Shown: piece after piece, positions 6,981 through 14,222 of the stretch | Position numbering within the stretch: position 1 is the first letter of the stretch | Layout: each line of letters opens with the position of its first letter | Source: an uncultured Collinsella sp. | Lineage (GTDB): Bacteria; Actinomycetota; Coriobacteriia; Coriobacteriales; Coriobacteriaceae | NCBI GenBank assembly: GCA_900555585.1 | Contig: USLT01000003.1 | Coordinates: 1 to 19,906, forward strand | Reading direction: 5' to 3' | Length of the DNA: 19,906 nucleotides | Translations under genes and position numbers: made by a program | The notes under the pieces: generated by a model | Seen by the model: only the letters and a program-made list of their open reading frames with translations | The model's database searches: none | What the model was told of the DNA's origin: nothing

Positions 6981-8161
6981 CGGCTCTCCAACATGCTCGC
7001 GAGCTCGGAATCGTTCCACAGGCCGTTCATGATCGAAGGCCAGAAGCTCTGGAATCTAAAGTACTTGCCAGCGTTCTCCTGCGCGTAGCGCTCGGCATCC
7101 GCCCGGCCTCGGCGACAGACCCGCAGGTAGCCCGCATGCTCCCGCGTGCAGGCGAGGCGGGCGAGCGAGGTGCGGCGCACCCGCTCGTCCAGCTCGTGCG
7201 ATATCCAGGGTCCGGGGTAGGGCATCAGGGACGCGGGCGTCACCTGGTTGTACTCCTTCTGCCTGCCCGCATAGGACAGCTTGGCCCGCTCATAGTACCA
7301 GCGGTACACGTTCTGCATGAAGCGCGAACAATGCTCGCTATGGTCCGGCGGCAGATGCTTGACCGCCCAGGTGTTGTCGAACCACACGTCATATCCGAAG
7401 AGCCGCATGTTGAAGAGGTAGTCGAGGTCCTCCCCGCGCGTGATGAACGGATCGAAGGCGATGCGCGTGAAGGCCCGCGCATGAAGCGCCAGGCAGCCTC
7501 CGCAAACGTAGTTGGAACGGGAGATCCGCGTGCCGGCCAGGGCACGGCGCATCCAGATATTGAATTCCGCGCGCTTGGTCCACCAGCGGTCGGCGAGCGG
7601 CGCGCGCGACTCATCCGCCAGCGGAGACCCCGCGGCATCGTAGAAATAGCCGCTCTTCGCCAGGATCGGCAAACGCTGGCGCGTCTCCTGCCCCAGGCCG
7701 TACAGGGCCCGCTCCATAAAATCCGGGGACAAGACGACCTCGTCGTCGTCCAGGAAAACGACCGCGTCGTGACCGAGGATGGAGGCGACGGCGAGGCCCA
7801 TGTTCCGGATGGCGCCATAGCCGCGCAGCGAGACGCCCTCGCCGCTCGCCATGGGCGCCAAGGCGGCGACGCGGTCCATGATGCGGGAGGCCTCGTGATT
7901 CGTGACGACCACGACGTCTAGGCCGGGATGGCCCAGCAGGATATGGTCGATACGCAGCTTCACGTCGCGCGTCGCCGAGAGCGGGCAGACGACGAGCAGG
8001 ACGACGCGGGGAAGGTCGCGGACGGATTCGAGCGATGCCAGGCAGCGGTCGAGCTCGGGCTCCTCGGAGAAGAGGTCCGTCGCATGGTCGTAGGCTCCAG
8101 GCGACCACGTCTCGGCACGCGTGCCCGCCCAATAGGTCGGTATCACGATGACTGGCCTCAT
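6977..8161 (-). CDS. Family 2-like glycosyltransferase
   Basis: A 394-residue cytoplasmic protein with a GT-A fold pattern. VIVIPTYW opens the nucleotide-binding domain, FLDDDE at 136-141 is the metal/nucleotide DxD motif, and RGEDLDYLFNMRLFGYDVWFDN (from 242) resembles the ED catalytic motif of GT2 enzymes. It transfers a sugar from a nucleotide donor to an unknown acceptor. There are no membrane helices, so it probably acts at the inner membrane face or on a soluble acceptor. ATG at 8161 follows AAGGGGG. The stop codon overlaps the kinase start by four bases (ATGA). It is first in a four-gene operon with the LytS/LytTR pair, an unusual place for a glycosyltransferase, suggesting that the pair regulates a surface glycan. 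A perfect 8-bp hairpin (8180-8204) sits just upstream of its ribosome binding site. Confidence 0.8.
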   Translation of the reverse strand: MRPVIVIPTYWAGTRAETWSPGAYDHATDLFSEEPELDRCLASLESVRDLPRVVLLVVCPLSATRDVKLRIDHILLGHPGLDVVVVTNHEASRIMDRVAALAPMASGEGVSLRGYGAIRNMGLAVASILGHDAVVFLDDDEVVLSPDFMERALYGLGQETRQRLPILAKSGYFYDAAGSPLADESRAPLADRWWTKRAEFNIWMRRALAGTRISRSNYVCGGCLALHARAFTRIAFDPFITRGEDLDYLFNMRLFGYDVWFDNTWAVKHLPPDHSEHCSRFMQNVYRWYYERAKLSYAGRQKEYNQVTPASLMPYPGPWISHELDERVRRTSLARLACTREHAGYLRVCRRGRADAERYAQENAGKYFRFQSFWPSIMNGLWNDSELASMLESR

Positions 8162-8179
8162 GGCGTACCCCCTTCCAGC

Positions 8180-8204
8180 GGGCGCACGAAAGAGGGGTGC
8201 GCCC
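8180..8204 (-). other. Hairpin in the glycosyltransferase leader
   Basis: Perfect 8-bp inverted repeat GGGCGCAC/GTGCGCCC with a 9-base loop, lying between QueT and the glycosyltransferase and ending a few bases before the ribosome binding site. There is no T-tract, so it may be a weak terminator, an mRNA-stabilising 5' stem or a translation modulator. Confidence 0.5.
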
Positions 8205-8272
8205 AAAACGCCGCTATCCAGTAGGATACACGGTGCCGGCGCCGATGTGCCACCTCGACGCCAGCTTTCACG

Positions 8273-8854
8273 CTAACGGGCGCGAGCGGCCTCCCGCTCG
8301 AGCTCGCGCTTCATGAACGGCGTGCGCGCGAGCGAGCGCTGGAGCGGATAGCCGAGCGCGTACATCACGACGGCCTCGCCCAATCCCGTCGCCACGAAAC
8401 CGAAGGCGTACATGGCGCCCCAGGCGCCGTCGAGGGAGATCGAGGTGAACGGGATGGTGTAGAAACCGATGCCCTGCAGGAGCAGCGGCAGGTACGCGGG
8501 CACGATCAGCGCGTTGGCCAGCACGGGGCCGAGCAGCGCGACCGCCGGACGGGAGCGCATCTTCCAGGTGAAGAGCGCGCCCGCGAACGTCGCGAGCGAC
8601 CCGAAGACCACGTCGAGCATGCCGAGCATGCCGGTTCCCGAGAGCACGATGTTAGCGATGTTGGCGATGGCGCAACCCAAGGTGAGGCCCGGGACGGCGG
8701 CGGGGGTGAAGAGCGCGAGGACGCACAGCGCCTCGGATACGCGGAACTGGATGGGTCCCCAGGCGAAGCTGCCCAAGAAGAGCATGGCGATGAGCGTGCA
8801 TGCGGCATAGGCGGCGGCGATAACGCCGACGCGCGCGATGGATTGGGATTTCAT
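8273..8854 (-). CDS. queT: QueT-family queuosine-precursor transporter (ECF S component)
   Basis: A 193-residue membrane protein with about five to six hydrophobic segments. The QueT signature GPIQFRVSEALCVLALFTPAAVPGLTLGC is complete near residues 33-61, followed by ANIANIVLSGTGMLGMLDVVFGS. QueT proteins are substrate-binding components of energy-coupling-factor transporters that import preQ0/preQ1/queuine-type 7-deazaguanines for tRNA modification. They share the EcfAAT module, which is not in this window. The start ATG at 8854 has AGAAGGTG about 11 bases upstream, and that site can pair with sequence before the preceding terminator (see the leader entry). It stands alone between terminators, which suits a separately regulated salvage transporter. 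Confidence 0.9.
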   Translation of the reverse strand: MKSQSIARVGVIAAAYAACTLIAMLFLGSFAWGPIQFRVSEALCVLALFTPAAVPGLTLGCAIANIANIVLSGTGMLGMLDVVFGSLATFAGALFTWKMRSRPAVALLGPVLANALIVPAYLPLLLQGIGFYTIPFTSISLDGAWGAMYAFGFVATGLGEAVVMYALGYPLQRSLARTPFMKRELEREAARAR

Positions 8855-8858
8855 GATT

Positions 8859-8944
8859 GGTCGGTCACCTTCTAAAAACGGAGGGCTTTACTGGAACTGC
8901 CAGCAAAGCCCTCGCACCAAGCAACCTACGCCGAAGGTCCGACC
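8859..8944 (-). promoter_or_regulatory. QueT leader: terminator nested inside SD-pairing arms
   Basis: On the minus strand a 12-base arm (8944-8933, GGTCGGACCTTC) can pair with 8872-8859 (GAAGGTGACCGACC, two bases bulged). The second arm contains the QueT ribosome binding site. A 14-bp terminator hairpin lies between the arms. Pairing would hide the binding site, so the leader could act by attenuation, by translation control, or both. It does not match the preQ1-I, -II or -III patterns I can recall. Confidence 0.45.
8873..8913 (-). terminator. Intrinsic terminator between the UMF1 transporter and QueT
   Basis: Minus-strand 14-bp stem (arms 8913-8900 and 8894-8881, one G-T pair, 5-base loop) followed by CGTTTTTA. 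It is 38 bases after the transporter stop and immediately before the QueT ribosome binding site, so it either ends the upstream transcript or works as a QueT attenuator. Confidence 0.9.
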
Positions 8945-8950
8945 GCGCCC

Positions 8951-10207
8951 TTAGGCGGCCGCCTTCTGCATGCTGGAGAGCTTTACTAACATGACAAGGC
9001 CCGCGACCAGCAGGATCCCGATGGAAAGCACTCCTAAAGAAGGATCCGCCGTGAGCGATGTCACGATAGATACTAGCAGAGTACCCATGACCGAAGCGTA
9101 ACGACCGAAGATATCGAAGAAACCATAGTACTCGTTGGCCCGCTCTTTGGGGATGAGCTTACCGAAATAGCTGCGAGACAGGGCCTGGACGCCGCCCTGG
9201 AACATGCCGACCAGGATGGCGAGGATCCAGAACTCGAGAGCGGACTTCAGGAAGAACGCTGCGAACAGGACGATGCCGACATAGGCGGCGACGGCGACGA
9301 TGATCATGCGCAGGGTGCCATGCTTGCCGGCGAGCCTGCCGTAGATGATGGCGGAGGGGAAGGCGACGAACTGCGTGACGAGTAGCGCGAGCACGAGCTG
9401 CGTGGAGTCGATGCCGAGGGCGGCCCCGTAGCTGGTCGCCATCGAGATGACCGTATGGACGCCGTCGATGTAGAAGAAGAAGGCGATCATGAACACGAGG
9501 AGCACTCGGTCGTGGGCGATGCTGCGCATGGTGTCAGCCAGGCCCTTGAAGGTAGCGGCGATATTGCGCATGACGCCATCCGAACCGGTCGCGCGCTCCT
9601 TTCCGAAGCGCTGCTGGTAGGTGCGAAGCAGCGGGACGGTGAACGCGAGCCACCAGGCGGCGGTGACCACGAAGCAGATACGCGTGCAGGTCAGGGTATC
9701 GAGCCCGAGAAGGCTCGGCCCCATGAAGATGAGCGCGATGCACACGATGAAGGGGATGGTCGAGCCGACGTAACCCCAGGCGAAGCCGGCGCTCGACACG
9801 GAATCCATGCGCTCGTCGGTAGTGACGTCGGTAAGCATGGCGTCGTAGAACGTCATCGATGAGTTAAGGCCGATGGTGCATAGGACGTACGCCACCAAGA
9901 ACGGCAGCGCACCCATAGGGATCGCCTCGACCAGGCACAAGATAAGGCCCGTGAAGAAGAAGCCGGTGAAGAACTTGATCTTGTTGCCCGCGTAATCCGC
10001 GAGCGAGCCCAGGATGGGCATGAGCAGGGCGACCACGAGTGAGGCGATCGTCTGGGCATTCGCCCAAGCCGTCACGAGCTCGGCGGGATGGGCGCCGGTA
10101 TTGATGGCGTTGAAATAGATGGGCACCACAGCGGTGTTCAGCAGGACGAGGGCGGAGTTGCCGACGTCGTACATGATCCAGTTGCGCTCCATCTTGGTGT
10201 ATTTCAT
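8951..10207 (-). CDS. UMF1/Atg22-type MFS transporter
   Basis: A 418-residue, 12-helix membrane protein of the major facilitator superfamily, UMF1 (vacuole effluxer Atg22-like) branch. The branch signature is the N-terminus MERNWIMYDVGNSALVLLNTAVVPIYF. Other features are LGSLADYAGNKIKFF in the loop 2-3 region and SRSYFGKLIPKERANEYYGFF in the loop after helix 10. Yeast Atg22 exports amino acids from vacuoles; bacterial members are unassigned. ATG at 10207 has GGGAG 5 bases upstream. The frame stays open far upstream, but that extension is Arg/Gly-rich, lies antisense-like over the neighbouring carrier and has no support. It is a single-gene unit between two terminators; its nearness to the amino-acid fermentation genes allows, but does not prove, a link. 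Confidence 0.88.
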   Translation of the reverse strand: MKYTKMERNWIMYDVGNSALVLLNTAVVPIYFNAINTGAHPAELVTAWANAQTIASLVVALLMPILGSLADYAGNKIKFFTGFFFTGLILCLVEAIPMGALPFLVAYVLCTIGLNSSMTFYDAMLTDVTTDERMDSVSSAGFAWGYVGSTIPFIVCIALIFMGPSLLGLDTLTCTRICFVVTAAWWLAFTVPLLRTYQQRFGKERATGSDGVMRNIAATFKGLADTMRSIAHDRVLLVFMIAFFFYIDGVHTVISMATSYGAALGIDSTQLVLALLVTQFVAFPSAIIYGRLAGKHGTLRMIIVAVAAYVGIVLFAAFFLKSALEFWILAILVGMFQGGVQALSRSYFGKLIPKERANEYYGFFDIFGRYASVMGTLLVSIVTSLTADPSLGVLSIGILLVAGLVMLVKLSSMQKAAA

Positions 10208-10338
10208 GACAGCTCCCGACTCATGGTCCGATACGGCACTATGGTACGTCAGCCCGGCTACGGGGCGCATCAGGATTCGGTAAAGGGAGCCGTGGCCGAG
10301 CCTGCAACGCATGCACCCGGCCCCACCAAGATGACGAA

Positions 10339-10367
10339 GACCCCGCGCAGAGAAATCCGCACGGGGC
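10339..10367 (-). terminator. Terminator after the YfcC-1 carrier
   Basis: Minus-strand 11-bp stem (arms 10366-10356 and 10351-10341, two G-T pairs, 4-base loop) starting 26 bases past the YfcC-1 stop codon, followed by TCTTCGT. Confidence 0.8.
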
Positions 10368-10392
10368 CTCGATCCATTCATCCGCCTGCCGG

Positions 10393-11865
10393 CTACAGAA
10401 CGAGCATGAACACGGTCACGAGCGCGACCGTTACCACGGTAAGCAGCGCCATGCACTTTCCGGCGGTCTTGATGTAGGTTCCGTAGCTCACATGCGCGAG
10501 CTCCAGGCCCGCCATGATGGATCCGCAGGTGGGCGTGATCATCGCCACCACGCCATGCGTGGCGAGGTAGACGGCCACCATCGCCTCCGGGGCGAAACCG
10601 AGGCCGGCGGCGAGCGGCCCCATGATGGGCATCGACACCGTCGCCATGCCCGTGCTCGACGGGATCAGGAAGGACAGCGCGAAATACAGCGCGTAAGAGA
10701 GGGGCGCGAAGACGACCGCAGAGACCCCGCGCAGCGCGTCCGCCGCCGTGGTGAGAACCCACACGTCGAGACCGGTCGTCGCCATGAGCACGGAAACGCC
10801 GCGGGCTACCGCGACGACGAGCGCGACCGACACCAGGTCGGCGCACCCGGAAAGAATGTTATCGACGAGCTCCTTCTCCCCCATCCCGGCAACCTTGCCG
10901 ATGACGACCGTCATCGTGAAGAACCAGACGCCGCATTCCGTGAAGTACCATTCGCCGACGGGCAGGCCGGTCAACAGGGCGGTCCACGCGCCAGAATGGT
11001 CGTCGCCGGCGGCGCCGATATTGAAGACCTCGACACCGAAGGTCTGCCAGGGAATGAAGCCGATGATCATGACGATAAAAGTGATGGCGAACAGCACGAG
11101 GACGCGCTTCTGAACCTTCGTGAGCTCCTTGGCCTCCCCGGCAGCGGCCTCACCACCGTAGACCCTCTCGGCAACGGCCCACTCCTCGGAGCTCAGGGAA
11201 GACGCCGCACGGTCGGCGCGGACCTTCTTCGCATAGCGCATGACGAAAGCTATGCCGATGGCCTCGCCGATAACGAACATGAGCAGGCCGATGCCGATCA
11301 TCAGGCCCTGGTCATAGGGGATATTCGCCGCCTTCAGGGCGTCGAGCGCCAGGCCGGTCGCGAAGGGATTGACCGTAGAGCCCAGGACCCCCAGGCCGCA
11401 ACCCATGAGGACGACCATGCAGCCGACGAGCGGGTCCCAGCCCATGGCGAACGTGACCGAGGCGAGCAGGAGGTAGAACGGAACGGACTCCTCGAGCATC
11501 CCGTAGGTCGAGCCGCAGATTCCAAAAGCGAGCATGAGGACGGGGACCAGCAACAGGTCGTTGCCGCCCAGCCTCGCGACGAGCGCGGAGATCCCCGCGT
11601 CGAGGGCCCCGGTCTTCTGCACCACGCCCAGAAAGCCGCCAAGGACCAAGATGAAGACACAGACCTGCATCGCGCTCTCGAATCCCAGGAAGGGCGACTT
11701 CATGAAGTCCGCCAGCGTGGCACCGCGGACCTCGGGGACGAAGGTCGAAACCGCCCACGAGGCCAGCGCCACCAGCAAAAGGCATCCGAACAGGATAGTG
11801 AAGGAAGAGGGCATCTTGAAGCCGGACTTAACCTTAGTGCCCTTTCCCGCAGCGTCATTCACCAT
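10393..11865 (-). CDS. YfcC-family carrier 1, paired with the 2-hydroxyacid dehydrogenase
   Basis: A 490-residue membrane protein with about 12 or more helices. It has the YfcC (ArcD/C4-dicarboxylate anaerobic carrier superfamily) hallmarks: VFILVLGGFLGVVQKTGALD near 70-90, GSTYGMLEES, GSTVNPFATG (the S/N-P helix break) and the late IPSSTGMATVSMPIMGP motif. The family moves amino acids or carboxylates, often as substrate/product antiporters in anaerobes. The ATG at 11865 follows AAGGAG 9 bases upstream. It lies 78 bases downstream of the dehydrogenase, with a terminator-like hairpin in the gap, and is closed by a terminator. Its partner suggests a hydroxy acid or its precursor as cargo (inference). 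It resembles YfcC-2 in the locus only moderately, mainly at the conserved motifs. Confidence 0.88.
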   Translation of the reverse strand: MVNDAAGKGTKVKSGFKMPSSFTILFGCLLLVALASWAVSTFVPEVRGATLADFMKSPFLGFESAMQVCVFILVLGGFLGVVQKTGALDAGISALVARLGGNDLLLVPVLMLAFGICGSTYGMLEESVPFYLLLASVTFAMGWDPLVGCMVVLMGCGLGVLGSTVNPFATGLALDALKAANIPYDQGLMIGIGLLMFVIGEAIGIAFVMRYAKKVRADRAASSLSSEEWAVAERVYGGEAAAGEAKELTKVQKRVLVLFAITFIVMIIGFIPWQTFGVEVFNIGAAGDDHSGAWTALLTGLPVGEWYFTECGVWFFTMTVVIGKVAGMGEKELVDNILSGCADLVSVALVVAVARGVSVLMATTGLDVWVLTTAADALRGVSAVVFAPLSYALYFALSFLIPSSTGMATVSMPIMGPLAAGLGFAPEAMVAVYLATHGVVAMITPTCGSIMAGLELAHVSYGTYIKTAGKCMALLTVVTVALVTVFMLVL

Positions 11866-11880
11866 AATGCCGCACTCCTT

Positions 11881-11920
11881 ATAAACTCGGCTGCACCCGC
11901 CAAAATCCTGACGGGTGCAG
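11881..11920 (-). terminator. Intercistronic terminator-like hairpin, dehydrogenase to YfcC-1
   Basis: Minus-strand 11-bp stem (arms 11920-11910 and 11901-11891, one G-T pair, 8-base loop) followed by CCGAGTTTAT. It may reduce carrier expression relative to the dehydrogenase, or protect the upstream message. Confidence 0.6.
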
Positions 11921-11943
11921 AGCCCTTAACCATTTCTAGCAAA

Positions 11944-12951
11944 TTAGAGAACGTTGACGACAGGCACGTCGTTAACCAGCTTAAATAGCTTGTCCTTCTG
12001 GCCAGTAAGGAAGTAACCGATATTGTTGCATGGGAACACCATAAGGTCGCGCAGCGAAGATGACGAATAGAAAGCGGAATGGGGAGTGATGATCACGTTC
12101 TCGCGCCCGACGAGCGGATGGTTCGCGAGATCCGGGGTCTCGTCATAGAGAACGTCGGCGCCGAACGCGCGAATCTTACCCTCGTCCAACGCCTCGATGA
12201 GCGCCGGCTCGTCTATGGACAGGCCGCGGCCGAGGTTGATGACGATGGGCTTCTTCTTCATCTTGGCGAACTTCTCGGCATCGAAGTAGTGCATGTTCGT
12301 CTCGTTGAGGTTCATGTGGTTGACGATGATGTCGGCGTTCTCGAGAACCTCGTCGATCTCGGCCTGCTCGACGCCGTGCTCGGCAAAGAGCCCCTGGTCG
12401 ATGAACGGATCGTTGGCGATGATGCGCTTCACCAGCCCCTTGGCCTTCTTAGCGGTGCACTTGCCGATCTTGCCGAAGCCGAAGATACCCAGCGTCTGGT
12501 CCTCGAGGCGCGGCACCTCCGGAGCGGCGGCATAATCCCAGCGATGCTGCTGCTCGATCTGGCCGATATAGAACTTGAAGTGCTTGTTGAGCGCGTACAT
12601 GTAGGCGATGGCGCTCTCGGAAACGTCCCAGGTGCAGTACTCGCCGACGGGGCACACGCCCACGCCGCGCTTAGTAGCCTCCTCCATGTCAACGTTATCG
12701 AAGCCCGTCGCGTTGATGGCGATCACCTTGAGCTTCGGCGCGTGCTCAAAGGCCTCCTTGTCCATCTGAATGAACGCAGTGAGCAGGGCGTCGGCATCGG
12801 CGAGGTGCTCGTAGAACTCCTCGCGCGCGTCATCAGTGTAAGCGTACACCTCGACCTCGAGGTCTTCGCCCAAATGAGACTTGAGGGTCTCCGTCTCCAG
12901 TCCATGCTCGGGCATCATGCTCTCTGCATAGTCGCTAATCAAAACCTTCAT
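11944..12951 (-). CDS. D-isomer-specific 2-hydroxyacid dehydrogenase
   Basis: A 335-residue NAD(H)-dependent dehydrogenase of the D-lactate/hydroxyisocaproate type, which reduces a 2-oxo acid to the D-2-hydroxy acid in the cytoplasm. The Rossmann motif GFGKIG is at 158-163 with Asp181 (ANDPF) at the end of strand 2, favouring NAD over NADP. Catalytic residues are R242 in NLGRGLSID, E271 in DVLYDETP and H291 in ITPHSAFYS. The ring of motifs and length fit the family well; the exact 2-oxo acid cannot be read from sequence. ATG at 12951 has AAAGGA about 9 bases upstream. Its leader carries a terminator hairpin, so its expression may be attenuated. It is cotranscribed, at least in part, with YfcC-1 and could regenerate NAD during amino-acid fermentation. 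Confidence 0.9.
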   Translation of the reverse strand: MKVLISDYAESMMPEHGLETETLKSHLGEDLEVEVYAYTDDAREEFYEHLADADALLTAFIQMDKEAFEHAPKLKVIAINATGFDNVDMEEATKRGVGVCPVGEYCTWDVSESAIAYMYALNKHFKFYIGQIEQQHRWDYAAAPEVPRLEDQTLGIFGFGKIGKCTAKKAKGLVKRIIANDPFIDQGLFAEHGVEQAEIDEVLENADIIVNHMNLNETNMHYFDAEKFAKMKKKPIVINLGRGLSIDEPALIEALDEGKIRAFGADVLYDETPDLANHPLVGRENVIITPHSAFYSSSSLRDLMVFPCNNIGYFLTGQKDKLFKLVNDVPVVNVL

Positions 12952-12980
12952 CACGGGCCGTCCTTTCATGGGAGGGTCAA

Positions 12981-13014
12981 ATAAATAAGCGCCCGCCGGA
13001 AAACCGACGAGCGC
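12981..13014 (-). terminator. Terminator hairpin in the dehydrogenase leader (possible attenuator)
   Basis: Minus-strand 11-bp fully paired stem (arms 13014-13004 and 12999-12989, two G-T pairs, loop TTTT) followed by TTATTTATTT, ending 30 bases before the dehydrogenase start. A separate terminator for the upstream gene already exists at 13112-13153, so this one may act inside the dehydrogenase leader. Confidence 0.75.
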
Positions 13015-13111
13015 CGAGGGTGCACCATAACGTATGGCAACTAAGCCGTAGACGATGGCGCGGCTTCTCTCCCGTTCCCAGCCCTCCATGGCCTGAGACG
13101 AGAAACCTAGA

Positions 13112-13153
13112 CGGACGGGGACGCCACGGGGGTGGCAGCGGCGCCCCTGTCCG
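13112..13153 (-). terminator. Terminator after the amidinohydrolase
   Basis: Minus-strand stem CGGAC-GGGG-CGCC paired with GGCG-CCCC-GTCCG, with one bulged base on each side, starting 11 bases after the stop codon. It is followed by TCTAGGTTTC; the T-tract is weak but the stem is very stable. Confidence 0.75.
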
Positions 13154-13163
13154 ACAAAAGGAG

Positions 13164-14021
13164 CTACGGACGCTCGATGGGCTGAGTCAGGCAGTGCGGA
13201 CCGCCGCCTGCATGCAGGATCTGGTCAAGCGGCACGTCGATGACCTCGATGCCCAGCGCGCGCATCTTGTCATTGATATGCTTGTTCTTCTCGATGGCGA
13301 TGACCTTGTTATTGCCGATGCACTGAACGTTGCAGCCATGCTTGTACATATCCTCACTGGCAACGGGGATGAGCTCGAAGCCGCGGCGCTTGAGCATCTG
13401 GAGGAAGTTATAGGGGAGCTGGTCGATGCAAGCCAGGGCAACCTGCGGGGCGACGATGTTGAAAATCATGTCGAGGTGCAGGTTGTCCGGCGGGCAGGGA
13501 ACGCCGACGACGGTATAGCCGAACTTCTCCAGCTGGTGGCGCAGGCTCGCAACGCCCTGCTCGTCAGTACGATCGACCATGCCCCAGGCGAGGGTGTGCT
13601 CGTCGATCATCCAGAAGTCGCCGCCCTCCATGCAGCCAGCGTTAACACGGGCGACGATGGGCACGCCCATCTCCTTGAGCTTGGCCTCATAGGCCTGGGC
13701 CTCGATCTGACGGACAGGATGGCGGAAGTGACCCATGACGGCGCCTTCCTTGATCATGCAGCCGTAGTCGCGGGCGAAGGTCATAACCTGGAACTCAGGG
13801 TTGGCCTCGACCTCGACAACCTCAATGCCGTTGTCCTTGTAGGCATCGACGAGCATCTGCCACTCCTGAACCATGACGTTGTTCTGCTCGGTGTCGCCCT
13901 TCTTCATCCACTCGGCGGTGATGACGTTGATGGCGTTGAAGGTGTAGTACTTCGGGGAGCACATCATGACCTTCTTGAGCGGGTTGGTCGCGTTGGAGAC
14001 GTAGACTTTCTCTTCTGCCAT
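13164..14021 (-). CDS. Short guanidino-group hydrolase (DDAH/amidinotransferase superfamily)
   Basis: A 285-residue enzyme of the guanidine-modifying superfamily that includes arginine deiminase, dimethylarginine dimethylaminohydrolase (DDAH) and glycine amidinotransferase. Key residues in order are D85 in FARDYG, EGGD at 132-135, H182 and D184 in HLDMIF, and nucleophile C277 in GGGPHCLTQ, eight residues from the end. At 285 residues it is much shorter than arginine deiminase (about 400) and close to DDAH, but the C-terminal GGGPHC resembles amidinotransferases and arginine deiminases. Likely reaction: hydrolysis of a guanidino compound (arginine, methylarginine or similar) to a ureido product such as citrulline; the substrate is inferred. 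ATG at 14021 has AAGGA 8 bases upstream. It follows the carbamoyltransferase and YfcC-2 genes, in the same direction, as the first step of the proposed pathway. Confidence 0.85.
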   Translation of the reverse strand: MAEEKVYVSNATNPLKKVMMCSPKYYTFNAINVITAEWMKKGDTEQNNVMVQEWQMLVDAYKDNGIEVVEVEANPEFQVMTFARDYGCMIKEGAVMGHFRHPVRQIEAQAYEAKLKEMGVPIVARVNAGCMEGGDFWMIDEHTLAWGMVDRTDEQGVASLRHQLEKFGYTVVGVPCPPDNLHLDMIFNIVAPQVALACIDQLPYNFLQMLKRRGFELIPVASEDMYKHGCNVQCIGNNKVIAIEKNKHINDKMRALGIEVIDVPLDQILHAGGGPHCLTQPIERP

Positions 14022-14165
14022 GGTAGGTTCCTTTCTAAGAACGACGTACCTGTTTGGATTGCGTGCAAACCCTTCGCGGGGAGAGGAGCCGCTCGCGCCC
14101 GGGCGCACGCCGATTCCCTAATGAAGCTGATAGATGGATGGATATAAGTGCCATTTGGCAAAGCC

Positions 14166-14196
14166 CGGCGGAACCCTGGTTGAGACGATCCCGCCG
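14166..14196 (-). other. Intercistronic hairpin between YfcC-2 and the amidinohydrolase
   Basis: Minus-strand 8-bp stem CGGCGGGA/TTCCGCCG (one G-T pair) with a 15-base loop, 27 bases after the YfcC-2 stop. There is no T-tract at the base. It could be a weak terminator or an RNA processing/stability element. A perfect 12-bp palindrome (14095-14106) and a GTTTG/CAAAC inverted repeat (14052-14070) also lie in this 200-base gap. Confidence 0.45.
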
Positions 14197-14222
14197 ACCT
14201 CTCAAGCCGATGGACGCGGCGC

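Noticed and set aside
5601..7088. A 495-codon plus-strand open frame opposite the sensor kinase
   Set aside because: Composition is charged and low in hydrophobics, no motif is visible, and the opposite strand holds an intact kinase.
8900..8930. Short CTTGGTGC match to preQ1-II riboswitch sequence before QueT
   Set aside because: The complementary CACCAAG arm needed for the preQ1-II stem is missing, so the match is taken as chance.
10208..10846. N-terminal extension of the UMF1 transporter frame to 631 residues
   Set aside because: The added 213 residues are Arg/Gly-rich, overlap the 3' end of the YfcC-1 gene and have no ribosome binding site; ATG at 10207 has both family match and binding site.
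14095..14106. Perfect 12-bp palindrome GCGCCCGGGCGC upstream of the amidinohydrolase
   Set aside because: Short and pure GC, likely by chance in this composition; no second copy noticed near other genes.
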